Translations under genes and position numbers: made by a program
Part shown: piece after piece, positions 20,995 through 31,276 of the stretch
Position numbering within the stretch: position 1 is the first letter of the stretch
Layout: each line of letters begins with the position of its first letter
NCBI RefSeq assembly: GCF_964204645.1
Contig: NC_134036.1
Location: forward strand, 11,484,487-11,548,486
Direction of reading: 5' to 3'
DNA length: 64,000 bases
Origin: Tubulanus polymorphus
Lineage: Eukaryota; Nemertea; Palaeonemertea; Tubulaniformes; Tubulanidae
Notes under the pieces: model-generated
The model's database searches: none
Told to the model about the DNA's origin: nothing
What the model saw: the letters and a program-made list of their open reading frames with translations, nothing else

Positions 20995-21430
20995 CCAAAT
21001 TCACTGTCAGTGATGACCAGATGACGATCAATATGACGCGATACGAGTAAAGAAAGGCTGCGGTATTTGACAGTTTGGACAAAACCTAGTGGTCTACAAA
21101 AAACGAGCAGGAAATTCGAATAAATTACCACATTCCGTGGTCAATAATGAACTCAGGTGTAAGACCGGTGCGTTACTAGTTAAATGATGATATATACACG
21201 CACCGTGCATCAGCGAAGTATTAGGACAGCATATGAAAAATTAATATTCAGAAACGCGAAAAGTGAATATATTTAAATATACTGGTTTTCGGAGGACCGA
21301 TTGGAAAAACAATTCATTTACGGCTTTGCGAGAGTACATAGTGATGCAGGTGGAACGATTTTGAAGTGCCAGACGCGAATCGATTTACCATGACAAAACA
21401 TCAGTAGAATTTTCGATCTATATCAAGCTG
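20995..21430 (+). repeat. Decayed repeat C, copy 1
   Basis: Similar to 27870-28400. Shared landmarks are GATGACCAGATGACGATCAA, the stretch around ATATACACGCACCGTGCATC, and GAGTACATAGTGATGCAGG. The similarity is patchy but collinear, so an old duplication is likely. This copy runs up to a candidate promoter at 21466. Confidence 0.55.
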
Positions 21431-21465
21431 TGCAATCATAAGTTTATTTTCAATAAGTCTAAATG

Positions 21466-21554
21466 TATAAAACAAGGCACCAAATGTGTTGTTATTCGTC
21501 GACCGTACTGGCTGAAGTAAACGAGAGTTGAATACGTTGGAAGAAGCGACTAAG
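21466..21554 (+). promoter_or_regulatory. Candidate TATA box and 5' UTR exon for the second cystine-knot gene
   Basis: TATAAAAC at 21466-21473 would give a start near 21495. The following segment, ending GAAGCGACTAAG, meets a good donor, GTGAGC at 21555. The next acceptor that leads to a coding exon is at 23834-23835, directly before the cystine-knot signal-peptide exon. The link across a 2.3-kb intron is an inference. Confidence 0.35.
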
Positions 21555-21940
21555 GTGAGCGCAGTCATGAAATATTCACATCTTTATTATTCATACTCAA
21601 ACGTTGATTTTCAGTGAAACAAAATACAATTTCATATGTTGTATACCTATCGCATAGACCAACGATTCATTTTGATTACCAATATAATCTATCGATTCCA
21701 CAATATTAAGTGGGGTTCCATCCAGCAAACGTTTGTCTAAAGTAGCCAATATCATAGTTTTGTCTTCGTTAACCTTTTGGATCGTCTTGAGGGTTAGGGT
21801 CTAAATGAGGATCAAGCAAACTGAATGCCTTAATACTTTATTCTTTAAGCTCTTTGCATCAATATATCTACTTTCACTTAATTTATTTTGTTTCTAAATT
21901 TGATGCGGATAGTTGTATTAGAAAAACAAGAACAAACGTA

Positions 21941-22479
21941 GTTCTTCCTAAGTACGGAACAACGAAACCATGAAATATGAAACGAAATTACGTAATGCTA
22001 AAGTACGAAAAGAAATACGTAACGAAATGCTTAACTACGAAACGAAATGGCCATTCTTTCACGGGTCCTGCTAAAGTATGAAATGAAATACGAAACTAAA
22101 TTGTATTTTTCTTGCTACAGCAGCGAATAGAGCTGGTTCGTGGAGCTGGCTTAAACATTCGCACCCGATGTAGTGTGACAGGGTTCCGCATCGTTTCAAA
22201 AGGCCAATACCCTAAAAACCATCCAGTTGAAGAATGTAAATTCTTGAATAATTTCAAAAGATCATTTACATGTACTGCAAAACTTTGACATCCCGTGGCG
22301 TTATGAGCATTTGTCTATAGTATAGTCGTATTTGATGACCATTTCTTCGTATTTCATTTCATAATTAAGCACTTTTTGCAAAATTTCGTTATTTCGTAGT
22401 TTCGTTTTCATTTCGCTTCATATTTCGATTTTTGGTTCATATTTCGTAGTTCCGTCGTTTCGTACTTTTAGCTGGAACC
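21941..22479. mobile_element. Inverted-repeat (foldback-type) element
   Basis: About 130 bp at the left, made of imperfect repeats around ATGAAATATGAAACGAAATT, recur as complement at the right around ATTTCGTAGTTCCGTCGTTT. The outer ends are GTTCTTCC and GCTGGAAC, only partly matching, and I see no convincing target duplication. It has no coding capacity. Confidence 0.5.
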
Positions 22480-22564
22480 GAAGAAACACGGAATTTAACC
22501 TGTCTAATCCCTACATTTACAGATGCAACCTAGTTTGGGCAAAAACGGTCCAAGACAATAGAAG

Positions 22565-23055
22565 TTAACCCTGGGAAGCCAAAACATACTTTTGGTAGTA
22601 GGGCATACCCCATATTTATTTTCAATCAATATCTGTTTTAAATATATTTTCACATTAACATGTTTTTTGGAAGGGGTCACATGTGACCCCCAAGCTGCTT
22701 CATTATTAGTTTAGAGTACCTAAATATTTTTAGAGAAACTTCATAATATGAAAAAGTGCATCCTTTAATGCCCAGTGTTCCATATATGACCCCAATTTGT
22801 TGATTGAAAATGTACAAGCTACGTTCTGGCTATGGGTCATATATTACCCCTTGGGTTAAAGTGGTAAATTTGATTTTATGGAGCGCCACCTGGTGAGTTT
22901 ACTACTAACTGACAAGGCTCATATATGTAAAATTGGGCTTTTTAGATAGCACAGGTGCTCTTAAACACATCTAAGAACTCTGGAACCCAACCAACAGCAG
23001 TTCTTAAATTTATGACCGGCTAAAAAGGTGGGGTCATATATGACCCCAGGGTTAA
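22565..23055. mobile_element. piggyBac-type MITE with TTAA target sites
   Basis: The sequence reads TTAA-CCCTGGG at the left and CCCAGGG-TTAA at the right, i.e. a 483-bp body with CCC-starting inverted ends between TTAA duplications, the hallmark of piggyBac elements. There is no transposase frame. Inside are 18-bp perfect palindromes, GGGGTCACATGTGACCCC at 22673-22690 and GGGGTCATATATGACCCC at 23030-23047, and an imperfect third at about 22845-22860. Confidence 0.7.
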
Positions 23056-23844
23056 AATACCGTTAAACCGACAGTTTCCAGTCATTTCACTAGACCATTC
23101 ATGCGATATTTTATCGTTTTGGGAGTGATTTGAATTAATAAACTCTTACCATTGTATAGTGTTGCTTCCGTAGTATATGACATACAAAACGAATATAAGT
23201 GAGTAACGCTGTAGGTCTGTGAATACGGTGAACAAATGGTGTTTATTTTATCGATTTTTCATAGGTTGCGCTACTAGCGCACACGTTCTTGTGTTGATTG
23301 TCATAGTAAACATCATAAATAGCACCACCTGCGGGTTAAATATGAACTATACGCACGGAGTGGAGGATAAATAGATGAATATTTCGCTAACTATTACCGC
23401 TAATTCGTGCTCCATTTTTCAATAAGTCAAATCTCAGGTCGTTTTATGTATACTTAAGTTTCTTCTGGTTAAGAAATCGTGGAAAGTACAATTTTGATGG
23501 CATTTGCCCTTTAACAGTTCAACGATTTGTTTAGGTATAGATTGTATAAACATATTATTGACATCATCATATCCAGAACTTGTTTTATGAACATCTTTAA
23601 TGGGCAAATTACTCAATTTAAATATTTCACCTAGATCAGTTGGAAAAATGAATAGAGAATTAGGGTTAAGGTTATATAGAGTAAAAAATGATAGTGATTA
23701 CAGATGGTGTTAATAGATCTTTTCATTTCGGAATGTTTTCTGCAAAATTAATGAGTTGGCTATTACTATATATGTAACCAGAATATAGGATTTCAAAAAA
23801 TGTCAAAATGCTTAAATATTTATGTCAATTTCTAGGTCAGGATC
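23056..23844. other. Intronic or intergenic sequence before the second cystine-knot gene
   Basis: No gene is recognised; a 60-codon minus-strand frame at 23434-23616 has no support. If the promoter at 21466 is right, this stretch is intron. The acceptor TTTCTAG at 23829-23835 ends it. Confidence 0.4.
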
Positions 23845-24337
23845 ATGCTTACTTATCTATTGACTCGAATATGTGTTATTGTTATGCTTGTGGGCAGTGG
23901 CGCGTCGTGGCCCTCAGGTGAGTAACGACTGGCGAAATGATTTACAATTTACAATTTCTTAGAATTATATGAATAATATAAAAATGAAAGTCGCCTCCAT
24001 CAGTAATATGTGATTAATAGCATATATTTGATAAATAGCATTTTCAGTGATTTTACTTAAATTCTTACATTCGACGAAAATCAATTAATTGACGTTTAAT
24101 ATTGTACATATTCGTACATGTATTTCCTTTTCTTCAGCATTAATGTGTTGTTAACGAGGGATATCTATTGACCCAACCAATTATTTCTTTTAATTCAAGT
24201 AAAACAGTGTGTCACTTAAAAATCCCAATGCCAATTTCATGCTTTTTGGATATACAGGTTGCACAATAAAATCCGGGATATGCCTCTGGAGTGCCGAGTG
24301 TTGCAGTAACAAATGTAGAAACGGATCTTGTTATTAA
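23845..24337 (+). CDS. Secreted cystine-knot (ICK, six-cysteine) peptide precursor, copy 2
   Basis: Paralogue of the gene at 5137-5662, encoding a precursor of about 50 residues. The first coding exon (23845-23917) begins nine bases after a splice acceptor and encodes a hydrophobic signal-peptide-like stretch. It ends at a GTGAGT donor in phase 1, as in copy 1. The second (24258-24337) follows TATACAG and holds the six cysteines with exactly the same spacing, C-x6-C-x5-CC-x3-C-x4-C, although most other residues differ. Conserved cysteines with divergent loops are usual in secreted defence or venom-type peptide families evolving fast, but activity cannot be assigned from sequence. The propeptide region is very short in both copies. 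AATAAA follows at 24509. Confidence 0.75.
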
Positions 24338-24508
24338 TCGGCAAAGATACGGGTTTTATTCGGATTAACTTGTGGTGGTATGGAAACTATCCGATAATGA
24401 ACCCGAAACACTGTCAGATTATCGACTGACAAAGTTGAAAAAGCCGGAATTTCTTTTCTCATATTTCTCACGATAACTCAATCGTCAAATGTTTTTCTGA
24501 AGTGATTC

Positions 24509-24514
24509 AATAAA
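24509..24514 (+). terminator. Poly(A) signal of cystine-knot gene copy 2
   Basis: AATAAA in the context GATTCAATAAAACTGCGGG, about 170 bp after the stop codon and paralogous to the signal of copy 1. Confidence 0.7.
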
Positions 24515-25130
24515 ACTGCGGGTAAATAAAATAGGTAAATGATTGGATTTAATATGTTGGTACCCCACTGTTATGGGTTTGAGTTGGCTGTTATGGTTGT
24601 TGAATTAGCCACCGTGTCGTTACCGTGTTGAACCGTCGTAATATGAACTTTTCTATAAGTTTACAGTTTCCTATTTATCACAATCAAATGACGTGATTGT
24701 CAATGAATAAAGAATCAGCAGAGAAACAGTTATATTCATATATAGAGTAACAAAAATTTGTATTTTATTCACAGAAAAAATTGTAGGAAGAAGATACCGT
24801 ACAATGCATATATATTTTTAAAAATCAAATCAAATACAACATTCAAAACTTGATTTAACAAACTTCCCCAAATTTATCACGTGAGATCCACTACTTACAT
24901 AATTGAAAATTCTACTTATATTACATGCATCAATATTTACCAATTTTATTTTCGTCCTGAGATCGTTGAATTTACTGCACGTTAGGATTAAAATGCTTAA
25001 AATCTTCCACACGTATTACAAATCCTGTCATCTCTACTCAATACCGGAGGTTCGTGTTTTTGCTATCATCAAACTGTGTCATTCTGATAGGATAATTATT
25101 CATTCTAAACGGGCATCGATATGGTGAAAT
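24515..25130. other. No recognisable gene
   Basis: AT-rich. Overlapping short frames on both strands at 24830-25127 have no family features. Confidence 0.5.
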
Positions 25131-25136
25131 ACACTC

Positions 25137-25345
25137 TTAGAACAAAGGGTTCTACTTGGACTTGCCTCCAAGGGAGAGCACATAAAGGTTCGTCAAAGAA
25201 GGTTTTTTGTAGGGGTCTCTAAAAACCCCAGGTAAAGGTTCTTTGAAGAACCATTTCGTATGAAGGGTTATGGGAAGAACCCCTTTCATAATTATTAAAT
25301 GGTTCTTGACAGGGTTCTTTCGGGAACCATTACAGGTATTAATTT
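25137..25345. repeat. GGTTCTT/AAGAACC palindrome cluster, MITE-like
   Basis: Several copies of GGTTCTT or its complement AAGAACC lie close together, the clearest being AAAGGTTCTTTGAAGAACCA. GGTTCTTGACAGGGTTCTTT and CGGGAACC follow toward the right end. The arrangement suggests a small palindromic transposon family. It matters because its core resembles the stem-loop after the RING gene. Confidence 0.6.
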
Positions 25346-26423
25346 TTAGGGTTCCTCATTCATTTTTTGACTGCTCAAGCCGTTCATGATTTGTTCATCC
25401 ACTGTTAATTATTATTAACTCAGCACTCAGCACTGAAACAGCTGGATTTTTTTGTTCAAATTAAGCAGTATATAAATCTGATATTGAGATATAGGGATTT
25501 CATTTTGCAAAGCTGTGTACCAATCTATCAGACCCCACCCTTCTATAAATTATAAATGTCATAGGATGCCTGCATAGGATGTCTACAATATCAAATTAAC
25601 TATGCCCATTATGCGCTAATTAGATGATCTAAACACGTAAGTTAGTTTCAAAACAATTAAATATTACCGGCATTTCAATAAAGTAAGCGCTTCTTGCAAG
25701 CTGGCGTCAAATAATCAATAACGAAGAGAGAACTGCATGCTAAAAGTGAACATCGGATGAACTATTTTTAAAAATATAGTATTGAAATTAGTAATAATTA
25801 TAGGTTGATTTTAAGAATTTTAGATATATATTTTTTCGAATATTTTGTGTAGTCATTTATCTAGATAATGAGATGAAAAGGACAAAATTCAGTCAATGAA
25901 AATATGATCTTATCTATATATTCCTCCCTTATATAGGCTATGTAGACCAGCCTCAAATTTCATTTTGTCTTTTATTTCTACAAATAAAATATTTGTGATA
26001 TAGATTAAGAGTGTTTATGATCGCGTATCACAGCAAATATACTTTGGAGGATTCTTCAACTCAAATACTTCAATCTTCTACGTAAAAAAACCAAAAAATT
26101 TTGTATACATAGGATGTACAGTGGTCAACAGAACCTTTGAACGTCACGTATCACTGCAAATCATCAACAGTTGTGGCTATTTTAAGAGCCAAAATTACCA
26201 TGCGATCTTTTCTGCAATATACTACATGTATCGCATAGTCACAGCATACAAATGGTTGGGCTACTATCGGAAACAGAAATTTTAAAAAACTGGAATGAAA
26301 AGAAAATTGACTTCAGACTGCTTTTAAATGTACTACTGGACACGTTACTGGACACTGGAAGATTGCTTATTGTTCTTAAGACAAGTGTGGCTGTAAAGGT
26401 TATGGAAAGGTAACGTAGTTAAT
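25346..26423. other. No recognisable gene
   Basis: AT-rich sequence with no open frame of note; a short duplication of ACTGGACAC lies near 26335-26358. Confidence 0.5.
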
Positions 26424-26500
26424 TGCGTTGGCCTAGTGGTATGAGTAGCTATCAGCTCCCGAGAAATGGCTGATCCCAAAAACAGTAATATCATATTTTA
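26424..26500 (+). repeat. Possible tRNA-derived SINE remnant
   Basis: TGGCCTAGTGG matches the polymerase III A-box consensus (TGGCNNAGTGG) and is followed about 40 bp later by GGCTGATCCC, a degraded B box. A tRNA fold is not convincing and no clear tail is seen, so this is at best an eroded SINE head. Confidence 0.25.
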
Positions 26501-26719
26501 CAATTTCTTATTCAGACTGCAAGACTCTATGTGTAAATAAAAGTTAGATGGTTGAGTTATATGCTCGAAACAGGTAAAACTCATTAATAATCGGTATTGC
26601 TAAACACTTAAACATTGATGAACATAGTATTTGTTCTTGATCACCAATTCTGTTTCAAAATCCAGCTCATCGATTTTCTACAACAACTTGAGTTCATGGA
26701 AAACTAGGTTATGAATATT

Positions 26720-27105
26720 ATTGAGCTTACATTAAATTTTCCACCAGTTAGAATCTAGAAATGATGAGTATATATCATCATACTAGATGGCATTATTTAG
26801 GATATCTCGTTTAACAATTCACTGTCGAATAAATATCAGCAGAAGGATATATAGACACCTGTCTATGGTTCAATTATATGTCAAAGGTTCTGGTTGTCGA
26901 TATTACTGCTCGATGATTAATTATGGTGAATTGACGAGCAAATACATGTCTACCAGTCACATGTTGCTCTTAGGGATCTGGTTTCAAAAATGTCTGTTTT
27001 ATGAACACTCATCTTGGATCGATGATCAAACACAGCATACGTTGCTCTTAAGTTCCGGTTACTGAAATTTCTGCTGGATGAACACTCATCGCTGATCGAT
27101 TTGCA
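26720..27105 (+). repeat. Dispersed repeat A, copy 2
   Basis: Counterpart of 3645-3995, sharing the stretch around GAGCTTACATTAAA, then ACCAGTCACATGTTGCTC, then TTACTGAAATTTCTGCTGGA. Open frames on both strands here are by-products of the repeat. Confidence 0.55.
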
Positions 27106-27314
27106 AATACATGTACCGGGTATACCAGTTTGATAGGCAGGACTCGTATGTAATGATGTTTCATAGTCAGCACAACTGATGGAGCGTTCATGAAATGTTA
27201 ATAAATCACCTGAAACATGTCCCTTATCCTTGAATGACGTTGTTCCAACCGAAACCAAGTTTAACAAACAATATTAGTTTTCTATTGAGGTCTTTCACGT
27301 GACGTCACTACGTG

Positions 27315-27480
27315 AATACATATTGAATGATAAGTATTATTCCAAGATTTGACAGACCTGTATTTCTGAGTATAAATAAAGTCAGTTTAATTAATGGCCA
27401 GTTGATATTAGTTATGCGATACGTTTGACGAATGTGCATGATAGCCACATATCATTCATCTTTAAATCATTTCCAACCAT
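27315..27480 (+). repeat. Decayed repeat C, partial copy 2
   Basis: Resembles the start of the copy at 27870, e.g. GACCTGTATTTCTGAGTATAA versus GACCAGTATTTCAGGGTAAA, and later GACGAATGTGCATG versus GGCGAATGTGCAGG. The two lie about 550 bp apart in the same orientation, so a local tandem duplication is likely. Confidence 0.4.
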
Positions 27481-27869
27481 AACACGGGACTGAATTGGTC
27501 ACATTTAGTTATTCGAAGAAATTTCTCTTCGATTATGGAAAGTCATCTATGTAAAATTGTACTGCTACAGAGTCTGATCAGTCGGACCACAAAATCTTCA
27601 AATACTAGATTAGTTTTTTGGCCTAGGCCTACTATGAAAACAAGAGATATAAAAAGTTAAATTTCTATGTGCAAATGTAATCGGTACTACTGTTTTAAAA
27701 CCACAAAAACAACTGTAAATGATTCGATTCATAATACTATTGATTAAAACTGGACTCGTCTCTCACTATAAAGTATTTGCTCGAATCAAGCGCCGAAAAG
27801 TGAAACAATTAAAGTAAATGCATCAGTATCGCTATGTCTTTGATCCATCGTCCGTAGCTGTCAAGGATC

Positions 27870-28400
27870 TCATTTTGACAGAATGAAATTTCCTAAATTT
27901 GAAAGACCAGTATTTCAGGGTAAAATCATATTTACTCCATCGACGACCAGATAACAGTCAATTTTACCCGAAACGTGGGGCGAATGTGCAGGAAATCTAT
28001 ACTTACTGAATGACTGCGGTCTAAGATATCTATTCGGTAGTCTAGATTACATCTTTCGGTCGAAAGAAAGACGCGCAGCTCAATTCGACAATTCAAAAAA
28101 ATGATCCAGTCGTCGTTTTACAATCATAGACGTAAGAAAGGTGCTTTACTAGTCAGAATGGTGTGTTCTATACACGCGCAGTACATCAGCAAAAATGATA
28201 AAATAGTATATGAAAACCTAATATCAGTGACAGCTCATTAAATATAATGATTTCCTATGAAACTAATGAAAAACAATGTACTTATGATCGACTATCTACG
28301 AGTACATAGTGATGCGCGTGCATCGATTATGTCTACTGGGTGCGTATTGATATAGCTTAACAAAACATCGATATGAGTTTCAATCAATATCGCTGGAGTG
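27870..28400 (+). repeat. Decayed repeat C, copy 3
   Basis: Collinear with 20995-21430 and, at its left end, with 27315-27480. Good landmarks are GACGACCAGATAACAGTCAA and GAGTACATAGTGATGCGCG. Unlike copy 1, it is not followed by a clear TATA box and donor. Confidence 0.55.
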
Positions 28401-29407
28401 ACGGGTGGGTGCGTAAGGATTCAGCTAAAAGTAGAACTGGAGTGGCAAAACTGTAATTTGTGATTCATTTCAACTCATAATTGTAGTTAAAATTTCCAAT
28501 TCTTCATAATTAACTCATATTCAACTATTTTAATACTGTTAGTTGCAAGCTTATAATCTATTCTGCCCTCACATGAAGAAAGACAGTATCTCAAAATCTT
28601 TTGTTTTGATAAATTGGTGTCTGAAGTTATGGGGAGTTCCTTGAGTCAATATAATATATCTACTAACTTAAAACTTAGTTCATGGGTGTTGAGACCCTAA
28701 ATATGGAAACAAATTTTCAAATTTGGAAAGAAATGGTCCAAATTCAACTGAGATAATTGAGATTTTTACAGTTACTACCGCTGTTCAACCTAAAAAGCTG
28801 GAACTAATTCTTGATAGTTGTCAATTTGAAAGGCAGTACATTTTTTAGCATTATTATAAATCGCAGTAACTACGATGATTTACACGTTAAAGTGCAGTAA
28901 ATCTGAAGATCTGCAGTATAAATGACAGTGTAAATTCATTAGAATCAATGACAGAATATTCAGTTCCTGCCTGGCGATTCACAGCAAGTGGAAAAGATTG
29001 ATATTCCAATTGAACAACTGTATTTATTAGATAATTAAATTTCAGATCAATTCAACAACATCTAATTATACACAAATATCAATATTGATGACAAATGATC
29101 TTTCTGGATGAAAGATCTAAAAGACCTGAACTTAAGCGAAGAACAATATAATGGTAATCTCACTATTTAAACTTATTGCAGTGAGATAATCATGCATTCT
29201 TCTTGTTCATTAACAAAAAATCTCACAATTGAATACTCTTCTTAATTTTAGAACTAAGTTGTGATCTAAAAAAGATAATCAGACAACACAACAAATAATT
29301 TTGAAATGATTTCAAAGAATTAATTTTGGGTCAGTAACAACGATAAATTGCATTAATATATCTATATGTAACCACTAAATCCATATAGATCCATGAAACC
29401 ATACTTT
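28401..29407. other. No recognisable gene
   Basis: AT-rich sequence without open frames or repeats that I can name. Confidence 0.5.
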
Positions 29408-29617
29408 TTAATTTTCAATTAAGTCTACAAGCTCGTCATTATTTTGGAAGTTCTCCCAGAATGATCGCCTATCTTCGTGCATCAATGGACACAACTTTCG
29501 AATGATATCGGCTTTTTTGCTTGTCAATAAACCACGTGGTTGGGGTCGTAGAAGTGTGGGAATCGATAAATTTTCCAATTTTACTGTTTTTTTTTTAGAT
29601 ATGAAAAAGTTTCCCAC
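29408..29617 (-). pseudogene. Possible C-terminal fragment of a transposase-like protein
   Basis: A 69-codon minus-strand frame without an ATG at its start; an A-rich splice acceptor (AAAACAG) lies near its beginning. The part around LLTSKKADIIRKLCPLM resembles the C-terminal end of uncharacterised invertebrate transposase-like proteins. A copy of palindromic repeat B lies 54 bp away, as for the broken transposase gene at 16776, which supports the link. The match is short and the call tentative. Confidence 0.3.
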
Positions 29618-29670
29618 TGCATATCATTGTGGTTAATTTTATACAAGAGATCAATAGACCCCCACTCCTG

Positions 29671-29876
29671 TGAAGCTGGCTACCAGTTCCCGGTTCCCGA
29701 TTCGGCTCCCGATTCAAAATGATTTTGATACGGGAGCCGAATCGGGAACCGGGAACCAGTAGCCGGCTACTGATTCGGCTCCCGTATCAAAATGGTTTTG
29801 AATCGGGAGCCGAACCGGGAACCGGTAGCCGGCTACCGGTTCGGCTCCCGATTCAAAATGTGAAGCTGGCTACTTA
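29671..29876. repeat. Palindromic repeat B, compound copy 3
   Basis: At least three overlapping hairpins built from TTCGGCTCCCGATTCAAAA and its complement. The first has arms of about 39 bp around 29720 with a few mismatches. The second is centred near 29793. The third is a perfect 24-bp palindrome at 29819-29842, centred on TAGCC/GGCTA. The whole looks like several copies of repeat B joined head-to-head. The strand-symmetric sequence could extrude cruciforms. Confidence 0.8.
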
Positions 29877-30706
29877 TTCGCCAGGTGGCGCTGGTATACA
29901 CTATGCCGTAACTATGTCTACTCTGCTGATAAAAAAACGAACTCGACCTTGATAACAAATCGCCAGGTGATGGCGCGAGCCAATCCAGACGTCTAAACAC
30001 GATTGCGTATGCGACCGCGAGAGCGGTCAGCTGTAACTATACGTCAGTAAGCTGCGTCTATTAATAACATAACTTGGTTTAAGAAAGTGTGTATTGCTCG
30101 GTCGTTTTTCTCGTCACCGAATCGACTTCTTCATATGTTATTCGCCTCTTTAACCATTTAATCAATAAACCATCGATTGTTATCGAGCCCTAAACAAGAG
30201 AGAAAGTTTCTAACGAAAGTTATCGAATCCCCTCACCAAGAAATCAATATCTGCAAGCCTATGAAATTGTAAGATATAAAATAAACAGACGCTTTCTGCC
30301 CGCCGTATAAATCATCCTTCATGCAGGGTAAATCCATTGTCAAAGATGACAATCACTTCAATATTCTATAAAACTTAATATTTTCCTATCCATCAAATTC
30401 CATAGAAAACATAAAAGAACATTTTTCTCATCCCTAAACCGAAAATGGCTGGAAACGAGAGCGCACATAAATTTGTTCTAGTCTATTCTAATCCAATAGT
30501 TACCAGGGTTGCATGGTAACAGTGAGACCACTGACATTGGCGCAGAGATGATGTTTAGACGTCTCAATTGACTAGTCGGTCAAGGTCGGGGTTACCGCTC
30601 GCCAACAGACACAGTTACGCAATAGTGTTGGACGTCTTGCATTGATTATGAGCAGATGCGCCCAAGAGGACCAATAGTATACTCGCGCCATCTAGCGAAT
30701 AAGGTA
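29872..30706. mobile_element. Possible degraded element with imperfect inverted ends
   Basis: ACTTATTCGCCAGGTGGCGC at the left has an imperfect complement at the right (GCGCCATCTAGCGAATAAGG). Inner similarity continues around AGACGTCTAAACACGATTGC versus its complement near 30620-30640. No open frame of size lies between, and the target duplication is unclear. Confidence 0.35.
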
Positions 30707-31076
30707 CAAGAAACGAATCAGTCATTGCAATTGAAAATGCCTTGTAATGTATTCACATAGCTGTATATAAATTAATGCAACTTAGTGACGTTGCTTACGG
30801 TCCAGGTTAAACGCTCACTAAAACGCCCACTTTAGCAGAAATAGTTATGCAATCGTGTTTTAACTTTTGCCATTCAGCGAGTTTTTTACCAGATATTCGA
30901 TAGACCGAAGTCTAGACTTTAACTTCAATTTCATTACAAACAACAAATGGATCATTTAGGATACAGATTATATATCGTATAAAAGATAAAATTCGTTCTA
31001 CAAAAACAACATGCAGTCAATAACAATATATACATATAATAGCTTCAGTTACACACATGTTCTAATACTATGCGAT
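30707..31076. other. No recognisable gene
   Basis: AT-rich sequence up to the assembly gap, with nothing that I can name. Confidence 0.5.
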
Positions 31077-31276
31077 NNNNNNNNNNNNNNNNNNNNNNNN
31101 NNNNNNNNNNNNNNNNNNNNNNNNNNNNNNNNNNNNNNNNNNNNNNNNNNNNNNNNNNNNNNNNNNNNNNNNNNNNNNNNNNNNNNNNNNNNNNNNNNNN
31201 NNNNNNNNNNNNNNNNNNNNNNNNNNNNNNNNNNNNNNNNNNNNNNNNNNNNNNNNNNNNNNNNNNNNNNNNNNNN
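31077..31276. other. Assembly gap (200 N)
   Basis: Exactly 200 undetermined bases, a typical placeholder size. Left of it the sequence is AT-rich and unique; right of it is pure satellite. The true distance, and even the adjacency of the two sides, is unproven. Confidence 0.98.

Noticed and set aside
26424-26500. Functional tRNA gene
   Set aside because: The A box is good, but the B box and stems are degraded and no anticodon arm can be placed.
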